A stretch of 64,000 nt of DNA from positions 62,001 through 126,000 of the forward strand of contig NZ_JAGIPG010000004.1 in the NCBI RefSeq assembly GCF_017877055.1. Reading direction: 5' to 3'. Shown in pieces: positions 35,401 through 42,440 of this stretch (position 1 is the first letter of the stretch; each line of letters begins with the position of its first letter). The stretch comes from Neorhizobium galegae (GTDB lineage Bacteria > Pseudomonadota > Alphaproteobacteria > Rhizobiales > Rhizobiaceae). Position numbers and translations under genes: made by a program. The notes beneath the pieces are model-generated. The model was not told the origin of the DNA and did no database searches. It worked only from the letters and a program-made list of their open reading frames with translations.

Positions 35401-36400
35401 GTCGGGCCCGGCGAGGACCGCGAACCATCTGACCGATCCGCGCCCGGCGACCGGCCAGCCCTCCGCAATGGAGCCGGCCGGTAATGCGCTTCCGGCCCAG
35501 AACACCTTCGCCGCCGCTCCCAAGGCCGCCGCTCCGGCGGCGATCGTGGTTCCGGTCGGCATCGAACCGAAGTCGCTTGCCGACGCCGCCGCTGCCGGCG
35601 ACCCGAACGCGCTCTTCGAGATCGGCGCCCGCTTTACCGACGGAAAGGGCGTCAAGACCGATCTCTCGGAAGCAGCCAACTGGTACAAGCTCGCCGCCGA
35701 CCGCGGCCTGGCGCCGGCGCAATACCGGCTCGCCAACCTCTTCGAAAAGGGCACGGGCGTTTCCCGCGACCTGACCAAGGCAATGACCTATTACAAACAG
35801 GCCGCCGACGCCGGCAATGCCAGCGCCATGCACAATCTCGCAGTGCTCTATGCTTCAGGCGCCGCCGGCCAGCCGGATTATGCGGCCGCCGTCTCCTGGT
35901 TCGGCAAGGCCGCCGACTTCGGCGTCGCCGACAGCCAGTTCAACCTCGCCATCCTGCTTGCCCGCGGCAACGGCGTGAAGCAGGATCTCGAGGAATCCTA
36001 CAAGTGGTTCGCGGTCGCCGCCAAGGGAGGCGACAAGGACGCCGCCCAGAAGCGCGACGAAGTGGGCAACGCGATGCGCAAGGAACAGCTCGAAAGCGCC
36101 CGCGCCAAGGTCGACCAGTGGAAAGTGAAGCCGCTCGATCCGAAGGCCAATTCCGTCAACCTCCCGGATGAATGGGCTTCCGGCAAGCCGCTGACCACCG
36201 CCTCGGTCGACATGGAAAAAGCGATCCGCAACATCCAGGCGATCCTGAACAAGAGCGGTTTCGACGCCGGCACGGCCGATGGCAAGATGGGCGCCAAGAC
36301 CGTGACCGCGATCAAGGCCTTCCAGACTTCGGTCGGCCAGGAGCCGAACGGCAAGATCACCGATGAGCTGGTGAAGGAACTGCTGGCCCGCAACAAGTAA
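32489..36400 (+). CDS. podJ: PodJ-like polar localisation factor
   Basis: A 1303-residue protein. Residues about 1-170 are Arg/Pro rich. About 180-720 are long amphipathic, coiled-coil helices with repeated LDERLDEISR-like patterns. A single transmembrane helix lies near 905-930 (PILMAVGAVLLVLMAMPLAKTL). The periplasmic part has three or four Sel1/TPR-like repeats (FEIGARFTDGKGVKTDLSEAANWYKLAADRG and following) and a C-terminal peptidoglycan-binding domain (about 1235-1300, NIQAILNKSGFDAGTADGKMG). PodJ organises cell-pole proteins and polar growth in Caulobacter and Agrobacterium. The ATG at 32489 is used; a GTG 34 codons upstream keeps the frame open and cannot be ruled out. Single-gene unit, divergent from the fad operon. 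Confidence 0.9.
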   Translation: MNGSRSTPSRPGDRSSLDALNRTIEGLEARIEGLMSGTARDGRAPKAAGPRQERRPAAAAANREPQLSGDPLAQIRERQRMLDANRDRGATPERQRAPDLRREEPRYVEPRRTELRPPEAYRPPARQAPLRAEAPRYAEQRPIVPTQRREEPRRPVTQPRMPAPQPQQHVDNGMRDIAQALVGLRQELKQDISESVAREMTALRSEIRSIRSIAEDQNFTEDLRGDLARLAEGINQLGHQAMPEAVGLRSEFEELRAVMSGLAREDSVRRMETRWQGLEDRMHGLDSVALREELVSLAYRIDDIKSQLGEMSDSPVIRALEQKLITVASAMEQLGSRMQPNDSVIAEQFATLDERLDEISRAIAAGSRASASALIDQSFLQRLDGRISALADQIDAISRATHAQFDPTEALSARIEALTGRIEELTDEQAAMRLEERLEQLSLILEQAQKPSQDPELSAYLADISRKIDGLEQGSVNDVLAERLDYLARRIEEIGYQPHVPSAVDEDAFGRIEDRLTDIAARLDEATASPRGDDGALRSLEDQIAHLSVLISQPQQGAGALPAEFENRMTALESYMATNDEYIIEAARQAAETVVEAYSRNGMAGAPGTAADMAALSALADDLRHLEDLTRHSDDRTHQTFEALHGTLVQIADRLDGMEERLVASAHAERDRHHEEPARYESRPAPAMPAAAELSVAAAEELMRYEMAEAEADEQPAATFGTRVKVPQDLPAEETSFRADYADTKTATKDKAAKTSLLTELSRRFLPGGKAEAPKGGRTVIEPTPPLDPSDVLPADRENDLLEPGSGAPDVKKILERVRASQVAGEFDNDRTSAAERADYIAAARRAAKAAAQETDPSQGGSPSKDLRKAAKASGTKGLGAMLSQHRRPILMAVGAVLLVLMAMPLAKTLTSGTKAPAAPAPTIEAPARPAAPANMSGSNELPTIEDQAATDGAENDADIAAAPTQPVEQASGPARTANHLTDPRPATGQPSAMEPAGNALPAQNTFAAAPKAAAPAAIVVPVGIEPKSLADAAAAGDPNALFEIGARFTDGKGVKTDLSEAANWYKLAADRGLAPAQYRLANLFEKGTGVSRDLTKAMTYYKQAADAGNASAMHNLAVLYASGAAGQPDYAAAVSWFGKAADFGVADSQFNLAILLARGNGVKQDLEESYKWFAVAAKGGDKDAAQKRDEVGNAMRKEQLESARAKVDQWKVKPLDPKANSVNLPDEWASGKPLTTASVDMEKAIRNIQAILNKSGFDAGTADGKMGAKTVTAIKAFQTSVGQEPNGKITDELVKELLARNK

Positions 36401-36649
36401 GTCTACTTACCCGACCGGGATCGGGGAGTTGCGCGATATTAATCACGCCATCACAAAAACAGTAAAATTGCCGCATTATCCGGCACTTGCGAATTGACTT
36501 GGAGCAGCGCCGGGGCGCATGACGGGTGATACCCTTCATGCCCTGTTCACATGGCATGTGAGATCACGTTTCCATACCCGCAACGGGCGGACAACCACAT
36601 CGCGAACCGCCCGCGAGGGCGTCGCTTTTTGCCGTGTCGAGGTTCTGCC

Positions 36650-37576
36650 GTGACTGTCTACCTGCCGATCGCAGAGCTGTCGGTGAACATCTTCATCATT
36701 CTGGGCATGGGCGCGGCCGTCGGCTTTCTCTCGGGCATGTTCGGCGTGGGCGGCGGCTTCCTGATCACGCCGCTTCTGATCTTCTACAACATCCCGCCGG
36801 TGGTGGCGGTCGCGACCGGCGCCAACCAGGTCGTCGCTTCGTCGATTTCGGGTGCGATCACCCATTTCAGGCGCGGCACGCTCGACATGAAGCTCGGCTC
36901 GGTCCTGCTTGTCGGCGGCCTCGCGGGCGCGACGGCAGGCGTCTGGGTCTTCTCCTGGCTGAGGCGTATCGGACAACTCGATCTGTTCATCTCGTTGCTC
37001 TACGTCGTGCTATTGAGCTCGATCGGCGCGCTGATGCTGCAGGAAAGCGTCCGGGCGATGCGTCGGGCGAAGAACAACAATCCGTTGCCGGTCAAGCGCC
37101 CCGGCCAGCACAACTGGGTGCACCGGCTGCCGCTCAAGATGCGGTTCAAGAAGTCGAAGATCTACCTTTCCGCCATTCCGGTCGTCGGGCTCGGCTTCGG
37201 CATCGGCGTGCTGACCTCGATCATGGGCGTGGGCGGCGGCTTCATCATGGTGCCGGCGATGATCTATCTCCTGCGCATCCCCACCAATGTGGTCGTCGGC
37301 ACCTCGCTGTTCCAGATCATTTTCGTGACCGCCTACACGACCATGGTGCAGGCGGCGACCAACTATTCCGTCGACATCGTGCTGGCGACGATCCTGATGG
37401 TGGCGGGCGTGATCGGCGCGCAATACGGCGTGCGTGTCGGGCAGAAGCTGCGCGGCGAACAGCTGCGCGCGCTGCTCGCGCTGCTCGTGCTCGCCGTCGG
37501 CATTCGCCTGGCGGTCGGGCTGATCGTCACGCCGAGCGATGTCTATTCGGTCGCGGTCGGGGGGATGTCCTACTGA
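36650..37576 (+). CDS. TSUP-family (TauE/SafE) sulfite/anion exporter
   Basis: A 308-residue inner-membrane protein with eight hydrophobic helices in two related halves, each with the family's glycine motif (GMFGVGGGFLITPLL and SIMGVGGGFIMVPAM). TSUP members move sulfite, sulfoacetate or other small organosulfur anions outward. I use the GTG at 36650, seven bases past GAGG; the open frame extends 33 codons upstream without leader character. The TGA overlaps the ATG of the next gene by one base, so the two are translationally coupled and probably form one complex. Confidence 0.88.
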   Translation: MTVYLPIAELSVNIFIILGMGAAVGFLSGMFGVGGGFLITPLLIFYNIPPVVAVATGANQVVASSISGAITHFRRGTLDMKLGSVLLVGGLAGATAGVWVFSWLRRIGQLDLFISLLYVVLLSSIGALMLQESVRAMRRAKNNNPLPVKRPGQHNWVHRLPLKMRFKKSKIYLSAIPVVGLGFGIGVLTSIMGVGGGFIMVPAMIYLLRIPTNVVVGTSLFQIIFVTAYTTMVQAATNYSVDIVLATILMVAGVIGAQYGVRVGQKLRGEQLRALLALLVLAVGIRLAVGLIVTPSDVYSVAVGGMSY

Positions 37577-38379
37577 TGCGCCGGCTTCTCCGCATCGCCC
37601 TCCTCCTGCCCTTGCTGGCGCTCGGCTTTCCGGTCCAGGCACAGGTGCCGTTCGGGCAGGCATCGGGCGTGAAGGAAGGGCTGGAGATCGGCACTTCGAC
37701 CAGCGAAATCGCCATCACCTCGGATTTCCGCGGTGCCGACCTGACGATCTTCGGGGCGCTCACCAATGCCGACGAACTCTTCCTGGCGATCGGCCAGTAT
37801 GACGTGGTGGTGACGCTCGAAGGCCCGAAGGACTATGCGACGGTGCGCAAGAAGGAGCGCGTCTTCGGGATCTGGATGAACACCGAGGGGATGACCTTCG
37901 AACAGGTGCCGGAAAGCTATTCGCTGGCCAGCACCCGGATGATCGACAGTATCGACGAGGCGCCGAGCCTCAACAATATCGGTGTCGGCATCGACCACCT
38001 GGCGCTGAACCCGGTCGGCTACATCCCCGATTCCGGCATGATCGGCGAATTCCGCGACGCCTATCGGCGCCTGAAGCTGACAAACGGGCTCTACCAGCGC
38101 GACACGAGCGGCGTGCGATTCGTCTCCTCGAGCCTGTTCCGCGCGTCCCTGAAACTGCCGGCCAACATCCCGGACGGGATGCATATGGTGCGCGCCTACC
38201 TGTTCAAGAGCGGCCAGCTGATCACCCAGCGGGAAATGCCGCTGCGGGTGGTCAAGACCGGTATCGAGCAGGCGATCACCGACGCGGCGCATGATCGGCC
38301 CATCGCCTACGGCTTCCTTTGCGTGCTGATCGCCATCATCACCGGCTGGGGCGCCAGCATCGTCTTCCGCAAGGACTGA
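37576..38379 (+). CDS. TIGR02186-type membrane-anchored periplasmic protein, TSUP partner
   Basis: A 267-residue protein with a signal peptide (1-22, MRRLLRIALLLPLLALGFPVQA), a periplasmic beta-rich domain (about 25-230) and one C-terminal transmembrane helix (about 242-262, YGFLCVLIAIITGWGASIVF). It matches the alphaproteobacterial family commonly found right behind TauE/SafE genes. Function unknown; a partner or sensor for the exporter is likely. Its ATG shares a base with the preceding TGA. Its stop (38377-38379) abuts the stop of the opposing hxlR gene with no gap. Confidence 0.82.
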   Translation: MRRLLRIALLLPLLALGFPVQAQVPFGQASGVKEGLEIGTSTSEIAITSDFRGADLTIFGALTNADELFLAIGQYDVVVTLEGPKDYATVRKKERVFGIWMNTEGMTFEQVPESYSLASTRMIDSIDEAPSLNNIGVGIDHLALNPVGYIPDSGMIGEFRDAYRRLKLTNGLYQRDTSGVRFVSSSLFRASLKLPANIPDGMHMVRAYLFKSGQLITQREMPLRVVKTGIEQAITDAAHDRPIAYGFLCVLIAIITGWGASIVFRKD

Positions 38380-38898
38380 TCATTCCGCGGCATCGGCCGC
38401 TGCGGCGTTGCGGGCGACGACTTCGAGATAGGCGGCGCGCAGTCGGTCGAAGACGGAGGGTTTGGCCGGATCGCGCGGGGCATGCAGGTGCAAGACCCGC
38501 AGTTCTTCCATGAAATCTTCCCAGAGCGGCCGGCCGCCTTCCTCCAGCAGTTGTGCGCGTATCGAAAGCTCTTCAGAAACCGGCATGAAACGGCGGCCCC
38601 AGGCGCCCATTTCCGCAAAGATCGGCACCAACCGGATCGACATTTCGGTGAGACTGTAGATCCCCTTCTGCTTGTGGCTTGGGTCGTCCTCTCGGGAAAG
38701 CAGGCCTCGTTCCACCAGCCGCTTCAGCCTGTCGGCGAGGATGTTGGAAGCGATGCTTTCCTCGGAATTCTGCAGCAGTTCGCGAAAGTGACGGCGATTG
38801 CCGAACATGATGTCGCGGATGACGATCAGGCTCCAGCGATCTCCCAGAACCTCCAGCGTCAGATTGATCGGGCAACCCGACCGATATGCTTCGTTCAT
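38380..38898 (-). CDS. HxlR-family transcriptional regulator
   Basis: A 172-residue winged-helix regulator with the family start SGCPINLTLEVLGDRWSLIVIRDIMFG (C9 is the redox-type cysteine seen in many members) and the recognition segment SEESIASNILADRLKRLVERGLLSRED. The C-terminus is an extra helical tail. GGAGAAAAAAATG marks the start at 38898; the frame is open 32 codons further up over the promoter. It is divergent from the DHFR-like gene, so it probably controls that gene and itself. Confidence 0.9.
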   Translation of the reverse strand: MNEAYRSGCPINLTLEVLGDRWSLIVIRDIMFGNRRHFRELLQNSEESIASNILADRLKRLVERGLLSREDDPSHKQKGIYSLTEMSIRLVPIFAEMGAWGRRFMPVSEELSIRAQLLEEGGRPLWEDFMEELRVLHLHAPRDPAKPSVFDRLRAAYLEVVARNAAAADAAE

Positions 38899-38946
38899 TT
38901 TTTTCTCCAATACCGCTTGCATTCTACAATCGGTTTGGCTAACTTT

Positions 38947-38969
38947 CAACTGCTTGCTTTTTGCAACTG
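38947..38969. promoter_or_regulatory. Possible HxlR operator in the divergent promoter
   Basis: CAACTG is repeated directly at 38947 and 38964, and between them TTGC-N5-GCAA (38954-38966) forms a dyad. Repeats of this kind between an hxlR gene and its divergent neighbour suit autoregulation. Confidence 0.4.
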
Positions 38970-38992
38970 GTTTAAACACAAAGGAGGATGAC

Positions 38993-39553
38993 ATGAGAAA
39001 GCTGGTAGTCTGGAACCTGATGAGCCTCGACGGTTATTTCGAGGGAGAGAAGCCGTGGGACCTCGCCTTCCACAACTATGCCTGGGGGCCGGAGCTGGAA
39101 AAGCTCTCCGAACAGTTTGGCGAGGAGGCTGACCTCCTGGTGTTCGGCCGCAAGACCTACGAGGGCATGGCAGCGTACTGGCCGACCGCCGAGGAAGGCG
39201 GCAAAGTCAAGAACTACATGAACAATATCGCCAAGATCGCGGTCTCCAGGACGCTCAAGGATGCGCCGTGGAACAATACGCGGGTCGTCAGCGATCCCGT
39301 TGCCGAATTGACCAGGCTGAAAGGCGAGGACGGCAAGACGATCTTCATCTTCGGCAGCGCCGAACTGGTGGCCTCGCTGATGAAAGAGGGCCTCGTTGAC
39401 GAATATAGACTGTGCATCGCCCCGGTGCTTCTCGGCTCCGGCAACCCCCTGTTCAAGAAGGCGGAACAGCAGACTGAGCTCAAACTGCTGAGTTCGAATG
39501 CGGCGGCCAACGGCGCGGTGATCCTGACCTATGCGGTGAGCAAGGCGGCCTGA
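38993..39553 (+). CDS. Dihydrofolate reductase-like (RibD C-terminal family) protein
   Basis: A 186-residue protein of the DHFR/RibD C-terminal fold: MRKLVVWNLMSLDGYFEGE at the start, VFGRKTYEGMAAYWP in the nucleotide-binding region and IFIFGSAELVASLMKEGLVDEYRLCIAPVLLGSGNPLF near the end. These stand-alone proteins are probable NADPH-dependent reductases; true folate activity is unlikely. AAGGAGG stands before two ATGs; the first (38988) meets a stop at once, so 38993 is the start. Target of the divergent HxlR regulator by context. Confidence 0.85.
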   Translation: MRKLVVWNLMSLDGYFEGEKPWDLAFHNYAWGPELEKLSEQFGEEADLLVFGRKTYEGMAAYWPTAEEGGKVKNYMNNIAKIAVSRTLKDAPWNNTRVVSDPVAELTRLKGEDGKTIFIFGSAELVASLMKEGLVDEYRLCIAPVLLGSGNPLFKKAEQQTELKLLSSNAAANGAVILTYAVSKAA

Positions 39554-39569
39554 CGCCGCAGGCGAACGA

Positions 39570-39590
39570 CCGGCCGCGCTGCGCGGCCGG
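39570..39590 (+). terminator. Hairpin after the DHFR-like gene
   Basis: CCGGCCGC and GCGGCCGG pair around GCTGC, 17 bp past the stop. Only ATCTT follows, so termination strength is uncertain. Confidence 0.45.
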
Positions 39591-39677
39591 ATCTTCCGAC
39601 CTGAGCCGCCTTCTCCCTTCGGCTAATTGCGCCTCACCGAGCGCGATATATGGTCACCGTTCCGAGGGAGACGGACG

Positions 39678-40637
39678 ATGACCGATACGGAATGCGAAGC
39701 GCCTGCGGGTCGGGAAAATGAGGGCGACGCCCGTTCGTCGCGGCCCGCCGGGGAGCCTGTCAGTACGGCCTGCCGGGATGGCGTCGTTGTCCATGGACAC
39801 CTCTGGCCTGCCCGCACGCCGGCCATCGGCAGCGTCATCATCAATCCGGCGACCGGGGTGCTCGCCCGTTATTATCACTACTACGCCGACTTCCTGGCCG
39901 GCGAAGGTTTCGACGTGCTGACCTATGACTATCGCGGCATCGGCCTTTCGCGCCCCGCGAGCCTCAAGGGATGCGGCTACCGCTGGCGGGAATGGGGCGA
40001 GCAGGATTTCGACGCCGCGCTGAGGTTCATGGACGCGGTCCGACCGGGGCAACCGCTTTATGCCGTGGGCCACAGTATCGGCGGCTACCTGCCCGGCCTC
40101 TCGCCGATCGCCAACCGCATCGACCGGATGCTGACCATGGGGGCGCAATATGCCTACTGGCCGGATTATGCGAGCGGCCATCGCCTGCGGTTATTCCTCA
40201 AGTGGCATGTGGTGATGCCGGCGCTGACGGCGATGTTCGGCTATTTCCCCGGAAAGCATCTCGGATGGCTGGAGGACCTGCCGGCAGGCGTGGCGAACGA
40301 ATGGAGTTTTCGTGGAGCAAAGATGGAGCGCACCCACCCCACCGCCGAACGGGGCGATGTGCTGCGGCGGTTCGAGGCGGTGACAGCGCCGATCCTGGCG
40401 GTGACGATGTCGGACGACGATATCGGCACGGTTGCGGCAATCCGGCGCACACTATGGTATTATCGCAATGCCCAGGTGACGCAGGTGCTGCTGAAGCCGG
40501 AGGATTACGGCCTGGCCGCCATCGGACATTTCAGCCTGTTCCACTCCCGGCATCGGGAAGGCTTCTGGCACGATACCGTTCACTGGCTGCGGGACGGCAT
40601 CAATCCCTGGTCCGGGCATGTGATTGCGTCGTCCTGA
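39678..40637 (+). CDS. Alpha/beta hydrolase
   Basis: A 319-residue alpha/beta hydrolase. The nucleophile elbow is GHSIGG, the oxyanion region NPATGVLARYYHYYADFLA lies upstream, and the acid/His positions are likely in VTMSDDDIGT and AIGHFSLFH. The LTYDYRGIGLSRP stretch is typical of COG4757-like predicted hydrolases. Substrate unknown. The start at 39678 is set by GAGGGAGACGG; an in-frame codon 17 residues upstream is less likely. It is a single-gene unit before the Usp gene. Confidence 0.83.
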   Translation: MTDTECEAPAGRENEGDARSSRPAGEPVSTACRDGVVVHGHLWPARTPAIGSVIINPATGVLARYYHYYADFLAGEGFDVLTYDYRGIGLSRPASLKGCGYRWREWGEQDFDAALRFMDAVRPGQPLYAVGHSIGGYLPGLSPIANRIDRMLTMGAQYAYWPDYASGHRLRLFLKWHVVMPALTAMFGYFPGKHLGWLEDLPAGVANEWSFRGAKMERTHPTAERGDVLRRFEAVTAPILAVTMSDDDIGTVAAIRRTLWYYRNAQVTQVLLKPEDYGLAAIGHFSLFHSRHREGFWHDTVHWLRDGINPWSGHVIASS

Positions 40638-40721
40638 AGGCCCGGGCCTGCGGCTTGCGCTGGATCAATGAACGACCCTGCGCAGCGGCGATGATGTCAC
40701 CAAGCTAACAAGGAGGCACAG

Positions 40722-41159
40722 ATGTTCAAACATGTTCTCATTCCGACGGACGGCTCTCCGCTCTCGACCAGCGCGCTCGAAAAAGCGCTCGATTTCGCGC
40801 GCGAAATTAGCGCGGAAGTCACCGTTCTGGTGGTGATGGAACCGCTGCAGGTCCTGACGCTCAATCCGACCGGCATGGAAGTCGCCTATGCGGAATACGA
40901 CCGGCAGAACAACGAGGCGGCCGACCGGATTCTCGCCAACGCCCAGGAAGCGGCGAAACAACGGCTGGTCGCCTGCGAAACGGTGAAGCTCGGCAGCCTC
41001 GATCCCGCAGGCACCATCATCGAAACCGCCGGCACCTACCATTGCGACGTCATCGCCATGGCCTCGCACGGCCGTTCCGGCTTCAAGGCTTTCATGCTCG
41101 GCAGCGTGACGATGAAAGTGCTGGCGCATTCCAAGACGCCAGTACTGGTCTATCGGTAA
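40722..41159 (+). CDS. Universal stress protein (UspA family)
   Basis: A 145-residue single Usp domain. MFKHVLIPTDGSPLS is the first strand and loop. ASHGRSGFKAFMLGSVTMKVLAHSKTPVLVYR gives the ATP-binding G-x2-G-x9-G-S/T pattern, so it is probably an ATP-binding member. Such proteins support survival under stress. AAGGAGGCACAG precedes the ATG. Confidence 0.93.
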   Translation: MFKHVLIPTDGSPLSTSALEKALDFAREISAEVTVLVVMEPLQVLTLNPTGMEVAYAEYDRQNNEAADRILANAQEAAKQRLVACETVKLGSLDPAGTIIETAGTYHCDVIAMASHGRSGFKAFMLGSVTMKVLAHSKTPVLVYR

Positions 41160-41274
41160 GATCTGGTCTACGCCGGGCCGGCTGCGGATGTTCGTTCAAA
41201 ACCGGCCGATCATGCAGTGCTTTACACCTTCGGTATTGCGGCGCACAATGCTCCCTTGGCCCGGGGGACAGCGA

Positions 41275-41526
41275 ATGATGACCGTATTTGAAGGCCTAAA
41301 AGGGGAACTCGCCGCCGGCACGACAGTCTTGGCGCTGGTCGATTACAATGTCACCGAATTTCGCGACGGCGACAGTTGCCGTTATGTCGGGCATGTTCGC
41401 ACGAAGCCGTCCATTCTGCGAACTGCACTGAACTCTCCGACCCTCCGGCTCGGCGGTCACCGCATAACCCTCAATGCGGTCGAGCATGAGGATTGGGTAT
41501 CGTTTCATCTGGACAGGTTTCCCTAA
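41275..41526 (+). CDS. Small hypothetical protein
   Basis: An 83-residue reading frame starting at tandem ATGs (41275/41278), mainly beta by composition (TVLALVDYNVTEFRDGDSCRYVGHVR). No motif recognised; the ribosome site is poor and the frame is open upstream to 41188. It lies alone between usp and the convergent pdeM gene. Real but unknown, or a chance frame. Confidence 0.4.
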   Translation: MMTVFEGLKGELAAGTTVLALVDYNVTEFRDGDSCRYVGHVRTKPSILRTALNSPTLRLGGHRITLNAVEHEDWVSFHLDRFP

Positions 41527-41666
41527 GCGGAACGCTGGTTGTTGGATCTGACGAGACCATAATCCTTGTCAGTCCAGCCTGTTCGGCGTCGTCAGGGCTA
41601 TCGATGATGGATGGCATCCGCGTCCGCGCATGTGGTAGGGCGCTTGGAGAGGTTTAAACCAGACAC

Positions 41667-42440
41667 TCAACCGATCAGATTGGCGTAGCGCACCGAATAG
41701 ATGCGGTCGCGGCCGAGCAGATGCGCGACCAAAGCTTCGCGGTCGAACAGTCCGTGCATGGCCCGGTGGCGCAGGTCGAGGCCGCCGGCGAGCACGCCGA
41801 AAGCGGGCATGAGGAGGCGGATGCCGTCGCTCGCAAAACATGGGCGGCGCACGGATTTTTCGCGGCGTCGGACCGTCGCTGACGGATGAAGATGGCCGGC
41901 GATCTCGCCCTTGCTTCCCCCGGGGCCGGAAATCAGGCTCGGTTCGTGCCGGAAAACGAGGCCGCCATAAAAGAGTTCGTCGGTGCAGGTGCCCGGAAGA
42001 TCCACCGTGCCGTCGGGATCGTGATTGCCGTTGATCCAGATCCAGTCGCGGCCGAGCGCCATCGCCGTGATGAGCGAGCGCAGATCGGTGGGGAGATGTT
42101 CGGAGCCCTTGCGGTCATGGAAATTGTCGCCGAGCGAGACGACCACTTTCGGGTCGTAGCGGTTGATCACGGCCGACAGGATATTGAGCGTCGCGATCGT
42201 ATCGTAGGGCGGCAACATCATGCCTCGGCGGGCAAAGGCGGCGCCTTTTTCGAGATGCAGGTCGGAGACGACGAGCATGCCGGTTTCGGGCAGATAGAGA
42301 CCTCCCAAAGGATCGCAGACGGCGAGGACGCCGTTCACGACGATCTCTTCCGCGCCGGTTGCGGCCACTCCCCCAGAAATCGTTCGCGCCAACGCGAGGC
42401 GGTGCATCAATTCGTCGTCTTCCAGTCCAGCGGTTCGCAT
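41667..42440 (-). CDS. pdeM: Ligase-associated DNA damage response endonuclease PdeM
   Basis: A 257-residue calcineurin-like metallophosphoesterase with all metal motifs: VVSDLHLEKG, SLGDNFHD, INGNHD, HEPSL and GHLHPS. This is the PdeM type that occurs with an Lhr-like helicase, here directly upstream; the two coding regions touch at 42440. The set is thought to act in DNA repair together with an ATP-dependent ligase, which is not in this window. The ATG overlaps the helicase end, indicating translational coupling. Confidence 0.9.
   Translation of the reverse strand: MRTAGLEDDELMHRLALARTISGGVAATGAEEIVVNGVLAVCDPLGGLYLPETGMLVVSDLHLEKGAAFARRGMMLPPYDTIATLNILSAVINRYDPKVVVSLGDNFHDRKGSEHLPTDLRSLITAMALGRDWIWINGNHDPDGTVDLPGTCTDELFYGGLVFRHEPSLISGPGGSKGEIAGHLHPSATVRRREKSVRRPCFASDGIRLLMPAFGVLAGGLDLRHRAMHGLFDREALVAHLLGRDRIYSVRYANLIG

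Noticed and set aside
32786..35833. 1015-codon minus-strand frame over podJ
   Set aside because: Antisense to the repetitive podJ coding region; the repeats in it simply mirror the coiled coil.
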